In this document: positions 8,625-17,436 of the stretch, piece by piece
How positions within the stretch are numbered: the first letter of the stretch is position 1
Layout of the letters: the number at the start of each line of letters is the position of its first letter
NCBI RefSeq assembly: GCF_002970935.1
Contig: NZ_CP027194.1
Coordinates: 2,232,001-2,296,000 of the forward strand
Direction of reading: 5' to 3'
From: Lactobacillus sp. CBA3606
GTDB taxonomy: Bacteria; Bacillota; Bacilli; Lactobacillales; Lactobacillaceae
DNA length: 64,000 nt
Notes under the pieces: model-generated
What the model was told of the DNA's origin: nothing
Databases searched by the model: none
What the model saw: the letters and a program-made list of their open reading frames with translations, nothing else
Position numbers and translations under genes: made by a program

Positions 8625-9176
8625 TTAACCCTGAACACGAACGAATGGTTTCAGGCGCTCAGCCCCAAATTGATTGGCTTCACTTAATAGGATGTTCGCA
8701 CAAGCTAAGCTATCATCTAGCGCATTGTGATGATGTTGTAAGTCAATATCTAAAGCACGGCACATGGTATCAAGTTTATGATTAGGCAATTCAGGAAAGA
8801 ACTGTTTACTGGTCTTAACCGTATCCATTGATAGATACTGGGGTGCGCCAATGCCATAGTGAGCCAGGGTCTGACGTAGCACGCCGGTATCAAAAGGGGC
8901 ATTGTGAGCAACGACTAATTGATCGCGTTGAAAGAACGGCTGAATATGGTCCCAAATTGCGGGGAACTTTGGGGCTGTGGCAACATCGGCTTCATGGATA
9001 CCATGAATTTGGACATTGCGCCAAAAAAAGTCGCTTTCAGGATTGATTAAGGAATAAAATTCATCAACAATTTGGTCATTACGAACAATGGTTAACGCTA
9101 ATGAGCAGGCACTATCCCGTTTCGCATTAGCGGTTTCAAAGTCCATGGCAACAAAATTCAAATGGGCCACCTGCAT
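8625..9176 (-). CDS. DnaQ-like DEDDh 3'-5' exonuclease
   Basis: A 183-residue exonuclease-fold protein of the DNA polymerase III epsilon/DnaQ family. ExoI is VAMDFETANA (Asp and Glu), ExoII is VAHNAPFDTGVL and ExoIII epsilon is HHNALDDSLACA with His and Asp, so the full DEDDh set is present. It is a stand-alone domain with no polymerase-binding extension. The ATG at 9176 has only a weak upstream ribosome binding site; a TTG at 9161 behind GCAGGTGG is an alternative start. It may act in repair or RNA/DNA trimming. The neighbouring minus-strand gene exoA also handles DNA ends. Confidence 0.88.
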   Translation of the reverse strand: MQVAHLNFVAMDFETANAKRDSACSLALTIVRNDQIVDEFYSLINPESDFFWRNVQIHGIHEADVATAPKFPAIWDHIQPFFQRDQLVVAHNAPFDTGVLRQTLAHYGIGAPQYLSMDTVKTSKQFFPELPNHKLDTMCRALDIDLQHHHNALDDSLACANILLSEANQFGAERLKPFVRVQG

Positions 9177-9226
9177 TTCTTGAGAGTTATGTCGTTATAG
9201 TACTGTGATTGTGGCTTAAATTCAAG

Positions 9227-9994
9227 TCACGGGTTCGGTGATAAACGGACGGTTAGTTCAACGGGACAGTGATCAGAACCGAAAACTTGGGTTAAAATTC
9301 GGGCGTTGATCAAGCGGTCAGCTAATTGGTTAGCCGTGATAAAGTAGTCAATTCGCCAGCCAGCATTGGTATCTCTGGCATGGAACCGATAACTCCACCA
9401 CGAATATTGATCAGTTTGGTCGGGATAAAAATAGCGGAATGTGTCGGTATAGCCACTAGCAAGTAAGTTGTGAAAGGCTTGTCGTTCAGCGTCAGTAAAG
9501 CCGGCACTTTCATGATTGGTCCGCCAGTTCTTTAAATCAATGTTCTCATGAGCGACGTTTAGGTCACCGCATAGAATGATTGGTTTTAAGGCATTCAAGC
9601 GGTTGAGATAAGCTGAAAAAGCGGTGTCCCAAGTTTGACGATAAGCCAAGCGTTTTAAGCCTGTGCCAGAATTTGGTGTGTAACAAGTAATCAGATAGTA
9701 ATCAGCGTATTCTAGTGTGATAACGCGGCCTTCAGTATCGTGTTCTGGATTGCCGATGCCATAGGTCACCTGTAATGGGGTGTGTTTCGTGAAAATAGCA
9801 GTACCGGAGTAGCCTTTACGGTCGGCGTAATTCCAATATTGTTCGTAATCTGGTGTGGCTAGGTCGATTTGACCGGCTTGTAACTTGGTTTCTTGTACAC
9901 AGAAAAAATCAGCATCCAGTTGCTTAAAAGTGGTCATAAAGCCGTGTTTAACCGCGGCTCGCAGACCATTAACGTTCCAAGAAATGAGTTTCAT
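9227..9994 (-). CDS. exoA: Exodeoxyribonuclease III / AP endonuclease
   Basis: A 255-residue ExoIII-type (Xth/ExoA) nuclease that cuts DNA at abasic sites and acts as a 3' exonuclease in base-excision repair. Signatures: the N-terminus MKLISWNVNGLRAA, the metal-binding Glu in CVQETKLQ, YTPNSGTGLKRL, the catalytic GDLNVAHENIDL and the terminal SDHCPVELTV. Length is normal. Uracil-DNA glycosylase, which generates abasic sites, is encoded about 3 kb away, though not in the same transcript. Confidence 0.95.
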   Translation of the reverse strand: MKLISWNVNGLRAAVKHGFMTTFKQLDADFFCVQETKLQAGQIDLATPDYEQYWNYADRKGYSGTAIFTKHTPLQVTYGIGNPEHDTEGRVITLEYADYYLITCYTPNSGTGLKRLAYRQTWDTAFSAYLNRLNALKPIILCGDLNVAHENIDLKNWRTNHESAGFTDAERQAFHNLLASGYTDTFRYFYPDQTDQYSWWSYRFHARDTNAGWRIDYFITANQLADRLINARILTQVFGSDHCPVELTVRLSPNP

Positions 9995-10072
9995 CGTTTA
10001 AATCAACGCCTTTCGATTGGTTTGAATAAGTTAATTGTACCGCAGTTCGGCATTTAAAATGGAGGATTCGAT

Positions 10073-10975
10073 ATGTTAAAAATTGGCGTACTTGGGTTAG
10101 GCAACATTGCGCAAAAGGCGTACTTACCGGTGATGGCAGCGATGCAAGATCAATATGAGTTTCATCTAACGACGCGAAATGCTGAAAAACGGCAAAAATT
10201 AGCCGCTACTTATGGGTTTACCCATACGCATGCGACGGTGACTGAATTGATTGCTGCCAAGCCAGCTGCGGTCTTTGTGCACACTCCAACGGCGACCCAC
10301 GCGGCGATCATTAAGCAACTACTGATGGCGGATATTAATGTGTATGTGGACAAACCAGTCGCCACCGATTTAACTGATGTTCAAGCCCTTTATGCTTTAG
10401 CGGCTACCCGCCATCTCTTGTTGACCTGTGGATTTAATCGGCGATTTGCTCCTTTTAATCAGCAGTTAAAAGCGCTACCGGACAAACGGGTTATTACGGC
10501 AGAAAAAGTGCGTGAAACTGGCGGTCAAACGGTTGAAGCGGCCGTGTTTGATTTGATGATTCACACGGTTGATACGGGGTTGTATTTGCTAGATGAGCCC
10601 TTGATTGAAACAACTGGTCGGATTGTGGCCAGTGCCACAGGTCAATTAGAACAAGGTTATTTCAGTGCGCAAACGGAACGGACCCAACTTAACGTAGTTA
10701 CTAATATGTATGGGGGCGTCAACTTAGAACAGACGACTGTCCAAACCGTGACTGGCCGTGCAGCGGTGACGAATTTAAATATGTTGCAACAGTTTAAGAC
10801 GGCCCAAAGTGCCACAACGTTGATGCCAGATTGGACGCCCACGTTAGAAACCCGGGGTTTTGCCCCTTTGATTCGGGCCTTTTTAACTGCGGTTGCGACC
10901 CATGGTCAAAATCCAGTTGACCCAACTTCGGTTATCACTAGTCACGCGGTATGCCGGCATTTATTAAGCCATTAA
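10073..10975 (+). CDS. Gfo/Idh/MocA family oxidoreductase
   Basis: A 300-residue NAD(P)-dependent oxidoreductase. The N-terminus has the Rossmann motif GVLGLGNIAQKAYLP, and VDKPVATDL matches the conserved EKP-like catalytic motif (here DKP). The C-terminal half should form the substrate-binding alpha/beta domain. A GGAGG ribosome binding site precedes the ATG. It is divergent from exoA and runs toward murB without an evident terminator. Substrate, possibly a sugar or inositol derivative, cannot be deduced. Confidence 0.88.
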   Translation: MLKIGVLGLGNIAQKAYLPVMAAMQDQYEFHLTTRNAEKRQKLAATYGFTHTHATVTELIAAKPAAVFVHTPTATHAAIIKQLLMADINVYVDKPVATDLTDVQALYALAATRHLLLTCGFNRRFAPFNQQLKALPDKRVITAEKVRETGGQTVEAAVFDLMIHTVDTGLYLLDEPLIETTGRIVASATGQLEQGYFSAQTERTQLNVVTNMYGGVNLEQTTVQTVTGRAAVTNLNMLQQFKTAQSATTLMPDWTPTLETRGFAPLIRAFLTAVATHGQNPVDPTSVITSHAVCRHLLSH

Positions 10976-11029
10976 AAAGTGCTATGATTATATGATAGAC
11001 TCAAATTGAAACACGAAAGGAACCTCACC

Positions 11030-11929
11030 ATGACCCAAGATGTGTTGGCCACTTTTCCAGCCATTGAAATTAAAAAGAATGAATCGCTCAGCCACTATAC
11101 GAATACTAAAACGGGTGGCCCGGCCGATTATGTGGCTTTTCCTAAGTCAATCGACGAAACTAAAACGTTGATTGATTTTGCGAATGCCCAAGCGATGCCG
11201 TTAACGGTCATCGGAAATGCCAGCAATTTGATTGTTAAGGATGGTGGCATTCGTGGCTTGACCTTAATTCTCACGCAAATGAATCAGATTCATACGAGTG
11301 AGACCACGGTGGTTGCCGAAGCCGGGGCTGCTTTGATTACAACGACTAAGGCGGCTTGTCAAGCGCACCTGACTGGTCTCGAATTTGCAGCTGGGATCCC
11401 TGGCAGTATTGGCGGTGCCGTCTTCATGAACGCCGGTGCTTACGGTGGTGAGATGAGTGAAGTTATCGCCGAAGTCACCGTAATCACGCCTGCTGGTCAG
11501 CTAAAGACGTTGACGAATGCGGCACTTAACTTTGGCTATCGACACAGTACCATTCAAGATTATGATGATATTGTAGTCAATGCGACGTTTAATTTAAAAG
11601 CCGGCAATCAAGCCCAAATCCAAGCCCGTATGGATGAATTAAATACGTTACGAGCAGCGAAACAGCCGTTAGAGTGGCCTTCTTGTGGGAGTGTTTTTAA
11701 GCGACCAACGGGTTACTTTACTGGTAAACTGATTCATGATGCGGGGCTACAAGGGACCCGGGTTGGCGGTGCTGAAGTTTCTAAAAAGCACGCTGGTTTC
11801 ATCATTAATGTTGATCATGCGACGGCGACTGATTATTTGAACATGATTCATCATATTCAGGCCGTCGTATTTAAAAAGTTTGGCGTCCATCTCGAACCCG
11901 AAGTTCGGATCATTGGAGAAGACGCTTAG
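11030..11929 (+). CDS. murB: UDP-N-acetylmuramate dehydrogenase
   Basis: A 299-residue MurB that reduces UDP-GlcNAc-enolpyruvate to UDP-MurNAc in peptidoglycan synthesis, using FAD and NADPH. FAD-binding signatures are [15 protein letters not shown] and [44 protein letters not shown] (catalytic Ser) and LEPEVRIIG (catalytic Glu) complete the type II MurB pattern. The frame extends upstream to 11006, but AAAGGA precedes the ATG at 11030. The antiporter gene follows 35 bases later. Confidence 0.96.
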   Translation: MTQDVLATFPAIEIKKNESLSHYTNTKTGGPADYVAFPKSIDETKTLIDFANAQAMPLTVIGNASNLIVKDGGIRGLTLILTQMNQIHTSETTVVAEAGAALITTTKAACQAHLTGLEFAAGIPGSIGGAVFMNAGAYGGEMSEVIAEVTVITPAGQLKTLTNAALNFGYRHSTIQDYDDIVVNATFNLKAGNQAQIQARMDELNTLRAAKQPLEWPSCGSVFKRPTGYFTGKLIHDAGLQGTRVGGAEVSKKHAGFIINVDHATATDYLNMIHHIQAVVFKKFGVHLEPEVRIIGEDA

Positions 11930-11964
11930 TTGAAGTCAATTGAACAAAGGAGGCAACCACTTAG

Positions 11965-14097
11965 ATGCCGATCATCGAACTAGTGATTCTATTGGCATGT
12001 TTAGTGCTGCTGTCGAACGTATTGAGCCACTATCTAGTCGCAATTCCCGTCAGTTTAATTCAAGTCGGGCTGGGTCTGGGAGTGGCTTTATTATTAAATG
12101 TACAAGTCAAACTGCAAACGGACTGGTTTATGCTCGTGTTCATTGCACCGATGCTGTACAACGATGGCAGACAGTTCCCGAAGCAAGAGTTATGGAAATT
12201 ACGAGGCGCAATTTTTGCGAATGCAATCGTACTCGTCTTTATCACAACGATTCTAGGGGGCTTCTTAATACATGTCCTCATTCCAACCATCCCCTTGGCC
12301 GTTAGTATCGCCTTGGCAGCGATTCTATCACCTACCGATCCGGTGGCGGTCCAATCAATTTCTGAAGGGGTCAAGTTACCAAAGGATATCTTACATTTAG
12401 TCAGTGGCGAAAGCCTAATTAATGACGCTAGCGGCCTAATTGGCTTTAAGTATGCCTTGGCGGCGGCAGTGACCGGGAGTTTTGCCATTGGTAAAGCGGT
12501 CGGTGACTTTTTCTACATTAGTCTAGTTGGCCTGGCAGTCGGTTTGGCACTAATTACGTTGATTCAAGTTATTCGCGATGTTTTGCGACGTGAAGGAATT
12601 AATGACACGGTTTTCAACGTGGTGCTACAAATTTTGACGCCCTTTGCCATTTACTTCATTGCTGAAGACTGGTTCCAAGCATCCGGGGTTGTAGCGGTAG
12701 TTGCCGCTGGTGTCTTAGCACATATTCAGAATTCCCATGAAGCTGAAGACGCGCCAGAACTACGCTTAGTAACCGAAAAAGTCTGGAATATTATTGTGTA
12801 CTTATTAAATGGGATTGTGTTTCTCATTTTGGGCATTGAGCTCCCCGTCGCAACTAAAGGCACGATTGAAGGGACCCATACAAATACGTTCCATGCTATT
12901 TTTGATGTGCTGATTGTGTGGGGTATTCTGTTGCTGATTCGAGTGGCATGGACTTATGGGTACATGTTATTTAGCTGGTTACGTAATCGTGCTAAAACCA
13001 AGCCCAGTGTTCGAATTGCAACCTTGTCTGGTCTATCAGGCGTGCGGGGCGCAATTACGATGGCGGGGGTCTTCACGATTCCCACGGTTATTGCCAATGG
13101 CGATGCCTTTCCTGAACGGGCATTAGTGTTGTTTATTGCCGCCGGGGTCATCATTTTAAGTCTGGTTTCAGCCGCTGGGATTTTACCATTAATGGCAGCC
13201 AAGTCCTTGCCGTTTATGACGCGTGGTTCGAGTTTAGATGAAGATGATGGTGTGATTGTCACTGATGATAATGAGACGGATGCTCCTGATGAAGTCAAGC
13301 CGCAGCAAGTGTCTTATAAGCAGGCCCGGATTTATGTGTTACGATTAGCAGTTCAAAATATTGAAGAGCATCGGCGCGCGGAAAATCAACGAGCAGCATA
13401 TGATTTGATTTTAGATCAACAATTTCAAATTCGGCGGTTAGAAGTGGCGTCACAAACGGCGGATGAACTGCAACCGATGCTCACCGATGAGATGCAACTA
13501 CGCTTAGTGGCTTTAGCCGGGGAACGCCAAGCTGTTAAGGAAATGTTAGCGCATGGTGAGACATCGAAGCTAGCGGCCAGAGCGTATTTACGGCGAATTG
13601 ATGAACGGGAACAACGCTTGTCACAAACGATTCATCGTCCGGGATTACCTACCTTACGGACGTTACGAATTCTCTACAATCGCGCCGTGCAAGGGTTCCG
13701 CTTGTGGATTGCCCCCGCTGATAGCGATAAATTACGCGCTGAACAATTAGAGATTCAACGGGTTGCCTCAAAAGCAGCCATTAAAACCTTATCGCAGTAT
13801 TTAAAGCAAGCGAATGTTGATGAGCAGCAATTTGATCAGCAAGCCTTGTATCATTTGATTGTGAATTATCGGAACCGAATTGAAAATGCCAAGGCTGATC
13901 ATAGCTTGTCACGTGCTGATTATGAACGGCAACGGCAAACATTACGTATTAAAAGCCTTGGTGCTGAACGAGCCGGTGTGCAGCACTTATTGGAGAGTGG
14001 GCAGATTAGTTTACGGACGGCATCGAAGTTGCGTCAATTTATTAATTATTCCGAAAATCTACTGATGTTAAATGATATTGAAGCGGATGATGAGTAA
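11965..14097 (+). CDS. NhaP-type Na+(K+)/H+ antiporter
   Basis: A 710-residue CPA1-family cation/proton antiporter. Residues 1 to about 425 are hydrophobic with roughly 12 membrane helices. They include the conserved SPTDPVA motif near residue 122, an ND motif in ESLINDASGL and GLSGVRGAITMAG near residue 360. The remaining ~285 residues are a soluble, Arg/Gln-rich, probably coiled-coil cytoplasmic tail, which in this family can be regulatory. A strong AAAGGAGG precedes the ATG. It exchanges monovalent cations for protons across the membrane; ion preference is unknown. The cdaA gene for c-di-AMP, a regulator of potassium transport in related bacteria, lies downstream. Confidence 0.92.
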   Translation: MPIIELVILLACLVLLSNVLSHYLVAIPVSLIQVGLGLGVALLLNVQVKLQTDWFMLVFIAPMLYNDGRQFPKQELWKLRGAIFANAIVLVFITTILGGFLIHVLIPTIPLAVSIALAAILSPTDPVAVQSISEGVKLPKDILHLVSGESLINDASGLIGFKYALAAAVTGSFAIGKAVGDFFYISLVGLAVGLALITLIQVIRDVLRREGINDTVFNVVLQILTPFAIYFIAEDWFQASGVVAVVAAGVLAHIQNSHEAEDAPELRLVTEKVWNIIVYLLNGIVFLILGIELPVATKGTIEGTHTNTFHAIFDVLIVWGILLLIRVAWTYGYMLFSWLRNRAKTKPSVRIATLSGLSGVRGAITMAGVFTIPTVIANGDAFPERALVLFIAAGVIILSLVSAAGILPLMAAKSLPFMTRGSSLDEDDGVIVTDDNETDAPDEVKPQQVSYKQARIYVLRLAVQNIEEHRRAENQRAAYDLILDQQFQIRRLEVASQTADELQPMLTDEMQLRLVALAGERQAVKEMLAHGETSKLAARAYLRRIDEREQRLSQTIHRPGLPTLRTLRILYNRAVQGFRLWIAPADSDKLRAEQLEIQRVASKAAIKTLSQYLKQANVDEQQFDQQALYHLIVNYRNRIENAKADHSLSRADYERQRQTLRIKSLGAERAGVQHLLESGQISLRTASKLRQFINYSENLLMLNDIEADDE

Positions 14098-14217
14098 TTA
14101 TCTGGTGTATTACAAAAGGCTTAGTTATAATAAAGTTAGCCTAAGTTGCACAGTGAATCGTTAAAACTTGCAATTAAAAAGGGATTTTTAGAGTCGGACC
14201 TAGCGGGGGGACACAAG

Positions 14218-14730
14218 ATGACGGAAACAGAAATTCATGAACAATTCGTTGAAACTTATATGCATATTTTAAAATATATCGGGGATTTTGTTTCAGTACC
14301 AACCCGACCATATAAGATTACGTTTGAAGCTTATACGGTCATGCAAATGATTGCGACGAGTGAAACGGCGTTAACGTTGGTTAAAATTGCGAACGTTCAA
14401 CGGGTATCTCGGAGTGCCATTGCACGACAGATTAACGTATTATTGGCTTTAAAGTATATCGAACAAACGACCAATACGCATGATCGGCGAATTAAGTATC
14501 TTTCATTAACGCCCGCGGGTCAAAAAGTTGAACAAGCGATTAGTAAAGCGTCGACGGAACGGTTCCATGACTGGTTACAGGTCTATGGGGAACAACGTGC
14601 GACAGATACGCTACGTTATATTACCGATGCTGAACAAAAGGCAACGACACTTGGATTTAGCGGTTTCAGTGGCTTACATGATAAACGTAGTGTTCATCAC
14701 GGTTACCGGGATCCAAAAGCAGTTGATTAA
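14218..14730 (+). CDS. MarR family transcriptional regulator
   Basis: A 170-residue winged-helix MarR-type DNA-binding protein. The recognition region reads RVSRSAIARQINVLLALKYIEQ, followed by the wing THDRRIKYLSLTPAG. It is paralogous to the regulator at 38039 (VTRSAISRQIKSLLALHYVFQ). The frame runs upstream to a TTG at 14146, but a G-rich ribosome binding site ends shortly before the ATG at 14218, which yields the standard N-terminus. A TATAAT-like box at about 14116-14121 could be its promoter. It may regulate the upstream antiporter or itself; the ligand is unknown. Confidence 0.88.
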   Translation: MTETEIHEQFVETYMHILKYIGDFVSVPTRPYKITFEAYTVMQMIATSETALTLVKIANVQRVSRSAIARQINVLLALKYIEQTTNTHDRRIKYLSLTPAGQKVEQAISKASTERFHDWLQVYGEQRATDTLRYITDAEQKATTLGFSGFSGLHDKRSVHHGYRDPKAVD

Positions 14731-14770
14731 AAATAGCGTTGCAGACAATTTTGTCTGCAACGCTATTTTT
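14729..14770. terminator. Bidirectional terminator between marR and the DUF1361 gene
   Basis: Perfect 19-bp inverted repeat AAAAATAGCGTTGCAGACA / TGTCTGCAACGCTATTTTT around a 4-base loop. It is shared by the convergent genes and touches both stop regions. Confidence 0.92.
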
Positions 14771-15416
14771 AATTAGTCGTTGTGGTATTGGTAAAACGCC
14801 AAGCGGCATAAATGAGTGTTTGTAAGCCCCACATTAAGCCAACGAAGGCTAGCATCTTGATTGACCACATGTTAAGTAGTTGTTCAATAATGTATTGGGG
14901 CGTGATTAAGAGATAGATTGAATGGAGGCGCAAGAATCGACCAACATAGACCCCGATACTAGCAAAGAGGAAGAGGACCAAGCTAATTAAAGTTCGTGCC
15001 CCAGGTAATCGGTCCAAGTGTAACCGGCGCTGGCATTCCAAGGCAACTTGATCGACGCCCCAAGTCCCGATGATAATTGAGACGATAGTAGGGCCAGCTA
15101 AGTAGGTAAAGTCACGCCACATGGTTAAGTTAAAGCGTAATAGCCCATTAACGCCATAGGGATGCAGCAGACTTAAGTGAAATAAATCGGTCATCAGATA
15201 AGGGGCGTTGGGATAAAAGAGTAACCAAATCAGAGCCAACAGCCAAAAGAGTGGGGCAGAACGGCGGCGCGTCAGCCAAAAGCTGAGTTCAATTGGAATA
15301 TAGGCTAGTGTTGTATTTAGTAATAAAAAATGAAATGAATCATGAATTGTAAATGCAATTAAGCCAATGAATAGCCAATAAGCGAGCCGGACGGTCCACC
15401 GTTGTTTACCAGTCAT
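14769..15416 (-). CDS. DUF1361 domain membrane protein
   Basis: A 215-residue polytopic membrane protein with about six hydrophobic segments. The segment FYPNAPYLMTDLFHL and the later IGVYVGRFLRLHS match the conserved motifs of DUF1361, a family of unknown function found in Firmicutes and cyanobacteria. There is no cleavable signal peptide. It is monocistronic, convergent with marR and divergent from cdaA. Function unknown. Confidence 0.8.
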   Translation of the reverse strand: MTGKQRWTVRLAYWLFIGLIAFTIHDSFHFLLLNTTLAYIPIELSFWLTRRRSAPLFWLLALIWLLFYPNAPYLMTDLFHLSLLHPYGVNGLLRFNLTMWRDFTYLAGPTIVSIIIGTWGVDQVALECQRRLHLDRLPGARTLISLVLFLFASIGVYVGRFLRLHSIYLLITPQYIIEQLLNMWSIKMLAFVGLMWGLQTLIYAAWRFTNTTTTN

Positions 15417-15496
15417 TTGATCACCACCCCTTCCCGATTATTTTAACAGAAATAATTGTTATTCTATATTAATTAATCGCAACTTTAATAATTATT

Positions 15497-15516
15497 CAAT
15501 TTTCAATTGAAAATTG
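15497..15516. repeat. 20-bp perfect palindrome upstream of cdaA
   Basis: CAATTTTCAATTGAAAATTG is exactly self-complementary and lies about 45 bases upstream of the cdaA -10 box. It could be an operator or an AT-rich upstream element. Confidence 0.5.
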
Positions 15517-15558
15517 TAAAGCGACATTGCGAATCTACACAACGCTAGCGGTTCGCCG

Positions 15559-15567
15559 TGCTATAAT
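15559..15567 (+). promoter_or_regulatory. Extended -10 promoter of the cdaA-cdaR-glmM operon
   Basis: TGCTATAAT: consensus extended -10 (TGn plus TATAAT), about 35 bases before the cdaA ATG. The -35 region is weak. Confidence 0.65.
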
Positions 15568-15601
15568 GTGAAAGTAAATATTTTTCATAAGGAGGAGGAT
15601 T

Positions 15602-16444
15602 ATGAACTTCAATTGGAGCGATTTGTTGACGGTGCAAAATTTTGTCCGGCTCCTTGACATTCTGGTCGTCTGGTTTGTCATTTATGAATTAATTGTCCTA
15701 TTACGCGGGACTAAAGCGGTTCAGTTGTTCCGGGGAATTATTGTCATTGCGGTCGTTAAGTTTGTCAGCGTGGTGATTGGCTTAGATACGGTTTCTTGGA
15801 TTATGGATCAAGTCATTAACTGGGCGGTCATCGCGATGGTCATCATTTTCCAGCCGGAAATCCGGCGGGGCTTGGAGCATCTTGGTCGTGGGTCGATGTT
15901 CGTGCGCGGCAAACGTCAAAATGAAGACGAAGAACGCATGATTGCGGAGCTCGATAAGGCGATTCAATATATGGCTAAACGACGGATTGGCGCTTTAATG
16001 TCAATCAAGCTTGATACTGGCTTGGAAGACTATATCGAGACTGGCATTGCGCTTGATGCCGATATTACGGGTGAGTTATTAATTAATATTTTCATCCCCA
16101 ATACACCGTTACATGATGGCGCCGTGATTATTCAAGATAACCAAATTAAAGTGGCAGCGGCGTATTTACCGCTATCTGAAAGTAATCTAATTCCTAAGGA
16201 ACTGGGAACACGCCATCGTGCGGCCGTTGGAATTAGTGAAGTGACGGATGCCTTAACGATTGTTATTTCAGAAGAGACTGGGGAAGTTTCAATCACTAAG
16301 GATAATGAACTCATGCGTGGCATGACGCAAGAAAATTACCTGCGTTACTTCCGGCAGGTCTTATTGACACCGGAAGATCAAACTCGCCAAAATGCGATTC
16401 AAAATTGGTTTGGTCGTATTTTCGGAGGGGGGCCCCGTAAATGA
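15602..16444 (+). CDS. cdaA: Diadenylate cyclase CdaA (DacA)
   Basis: A 280-residue membrane-bound diadenylate cyclase making c-di-AMP from two ATP. About three transmembrane helices occupy the first ~80 residues, followed by a DAC (DisA_N) domain with the catalytic motifs LHDGAVII and GTRHRAAVGIS. The ribosome binding site is AAGGAGGAGG. Its stop overlaps the start of cdaR (ATGA), and glmM follows, giving the conserved cdaA-cdaR-glmM operon. In this family CdaR and GlmM bind and modulate the cyclase. c-di-AMP controls potassium and osmotic balance and cell-wall homeostasis. Confidence 0.96.
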   Translation: MNFNWSDLLTVQNFVRLLDILVVWFVIYELIVLLRGTKAVQLFRGIIVIAVVKFVSVVIGLDTVSWIMDQVINWAVIAMVIIFQPEIRRGLEHLGRGSMFVRGKRQNEDEERMIAELDKAIQYMAKRRIGALMSIKLDTGLEDYIETGIALDADITGELLINIFIPNTPLHDGAVIIQDNQIKVAAAYLPLSESNLIPKELGTRHRAAVGISEVTDALTIVISEETGEVSITKDNELMRGMTQENYLRYFRQVLLTPEDQTRQNAIQNWFGRIFGGGPRK

Positions 16445-17412
16445 AAAAATTTATGAATAGTTCGTGGTCCTTACGACTATTAGCGTTATTATGCGCGTTG
16501 GTCTTATTTGCCTATGTTAATTCTAATAAAAGTAGTACGACTAGCCTGACTAACAATACGTCGAAAACTACGTTAACCTCTAACCGGAAAGTCACGATTA
16601 GTGCGCCCTTAGAGTTAAATGTCAATAGTACGAAGCATTTTGTGACTGGCTATCCCGAGAATGTTAAAATTACCATTGAGGGCCCGGCAGCATTAGTCAC
16701 AACGACGGCCAATACACAAAACTTCAAAGTTTATGCGGATTTAACGGGCTTAGCTGCCGGCCGGCATAGTGTGAAGGTACAAGTGGATGGTTTGAATAAA
16801 GAATTAAGCTATTCGTTAAATCAGAAGTATATTCACATTAATATTCAACCGCGACGGACGGCGTCGTACAAGATTAGTGCTGATTTTAATAGCGCCAATG
16901 TTGCAGATGGTTATGAGACGGGCACGCCACGTTTGGGAACAGCGAGCGTCAAAGTTACCGGTGCGGTTAGTGAAGTTAGCAAAGTGGCTAAAGTTGTCGC
17001 AGTGGTTAACACGGAAAAAAATCTACAAAAATCAGTCAATCAACAAGCGATGATTGAGGCTTTAGATGCTAATGGACAGACGTTGAATGTGGTCTTAACG
17101 CCATCGACAACCTCCGTCTATATTCCGATTAAACAAGCGACCACGACGAAGAAAGTTGCCGTTGACTTAAATGCCAGCGGTAAGACGGCTAGTGATACCA
17201 GTTATTCATTTTCAACAGACACTAAGTCAGTTGAAGTTACTGGGACTAAAGCGGCGTTGGCAAAAATAACTAAATTACCGGTGAACGTTGATGTCTCGGG
17301 CGTTGATGAGACGACGACAAAAACAGTCGCAGTCTCCACTAGTGATGAAGATGGCCTTTCAGCGGTTAGTCCGACGACGATTAAAGTTAAGATAACTGTT
17401 AAAAATGATTGA
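16441..17412 (+). CDS. cdaR: CdaA regulatory protein CdaR (YbbR domain protein)
   Basis: A 323-residue extracellular-facing regulator of the cyclase CdaA. One N-terminal membrane helix (about residues 8-26) is followed by several YbbR repeats rich in Thr/Ser/Val, with the pattern VTISAPLELN and VKITIEGPA. The gene overlaps cdaA by four bases (ATGA), implying translational coupling, and is followed by glmM. It has no catalytic motif. The Thr-rich tail is typical of lactobacillar YbbR proteins. Confidence 0.93.
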   Translation: MKKFMNSSWSLRLLALLCALVLFAYVNSNKSSTTSLTNNTSKTTLTSNRKVTISAPLELNVNSTKHFVTGYPENVKITIEGPAALVTTTANTQNFKVYADLTGLAAGRHSVKVQVDGLNKELSYSLNQKYIHINIQPRRTASYKISADFNSANVADGYETGTPRLGTASVKVTGAVSEVSKVAKVVAVVNTEKNLQKSVNQQAMIEALDANGQTLNVVLTPSTTSVYIPIKQATTTKKVAVDLNASGKTASDTSYSFSTDTKSVEVTGTKAALAKITKLPVNVDVSGVDETTTKTVAVSTSDEDGLSAVSPTTIKVKITVKND

Positions 17413-17436
17413 AAATTTGAAATGAGGTAAGTATTG

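Noticed and set aside
11940-12305. A 121-codon plus-strand frame overlapping the start of the NhaP antiporter
   Set aside because: It lies in another frame of a clear antiporter gene with a strong ribosome binding site; its composition (Arg/Ser/Cys-rich) is that of a shadow frame.
12060-13298. Minus-strand frames of 142 and 114 codons within the antiporter gene
   Set aside because: Both are antisense shadows of a well-supported gene, with no ribosome binding site or promoter.
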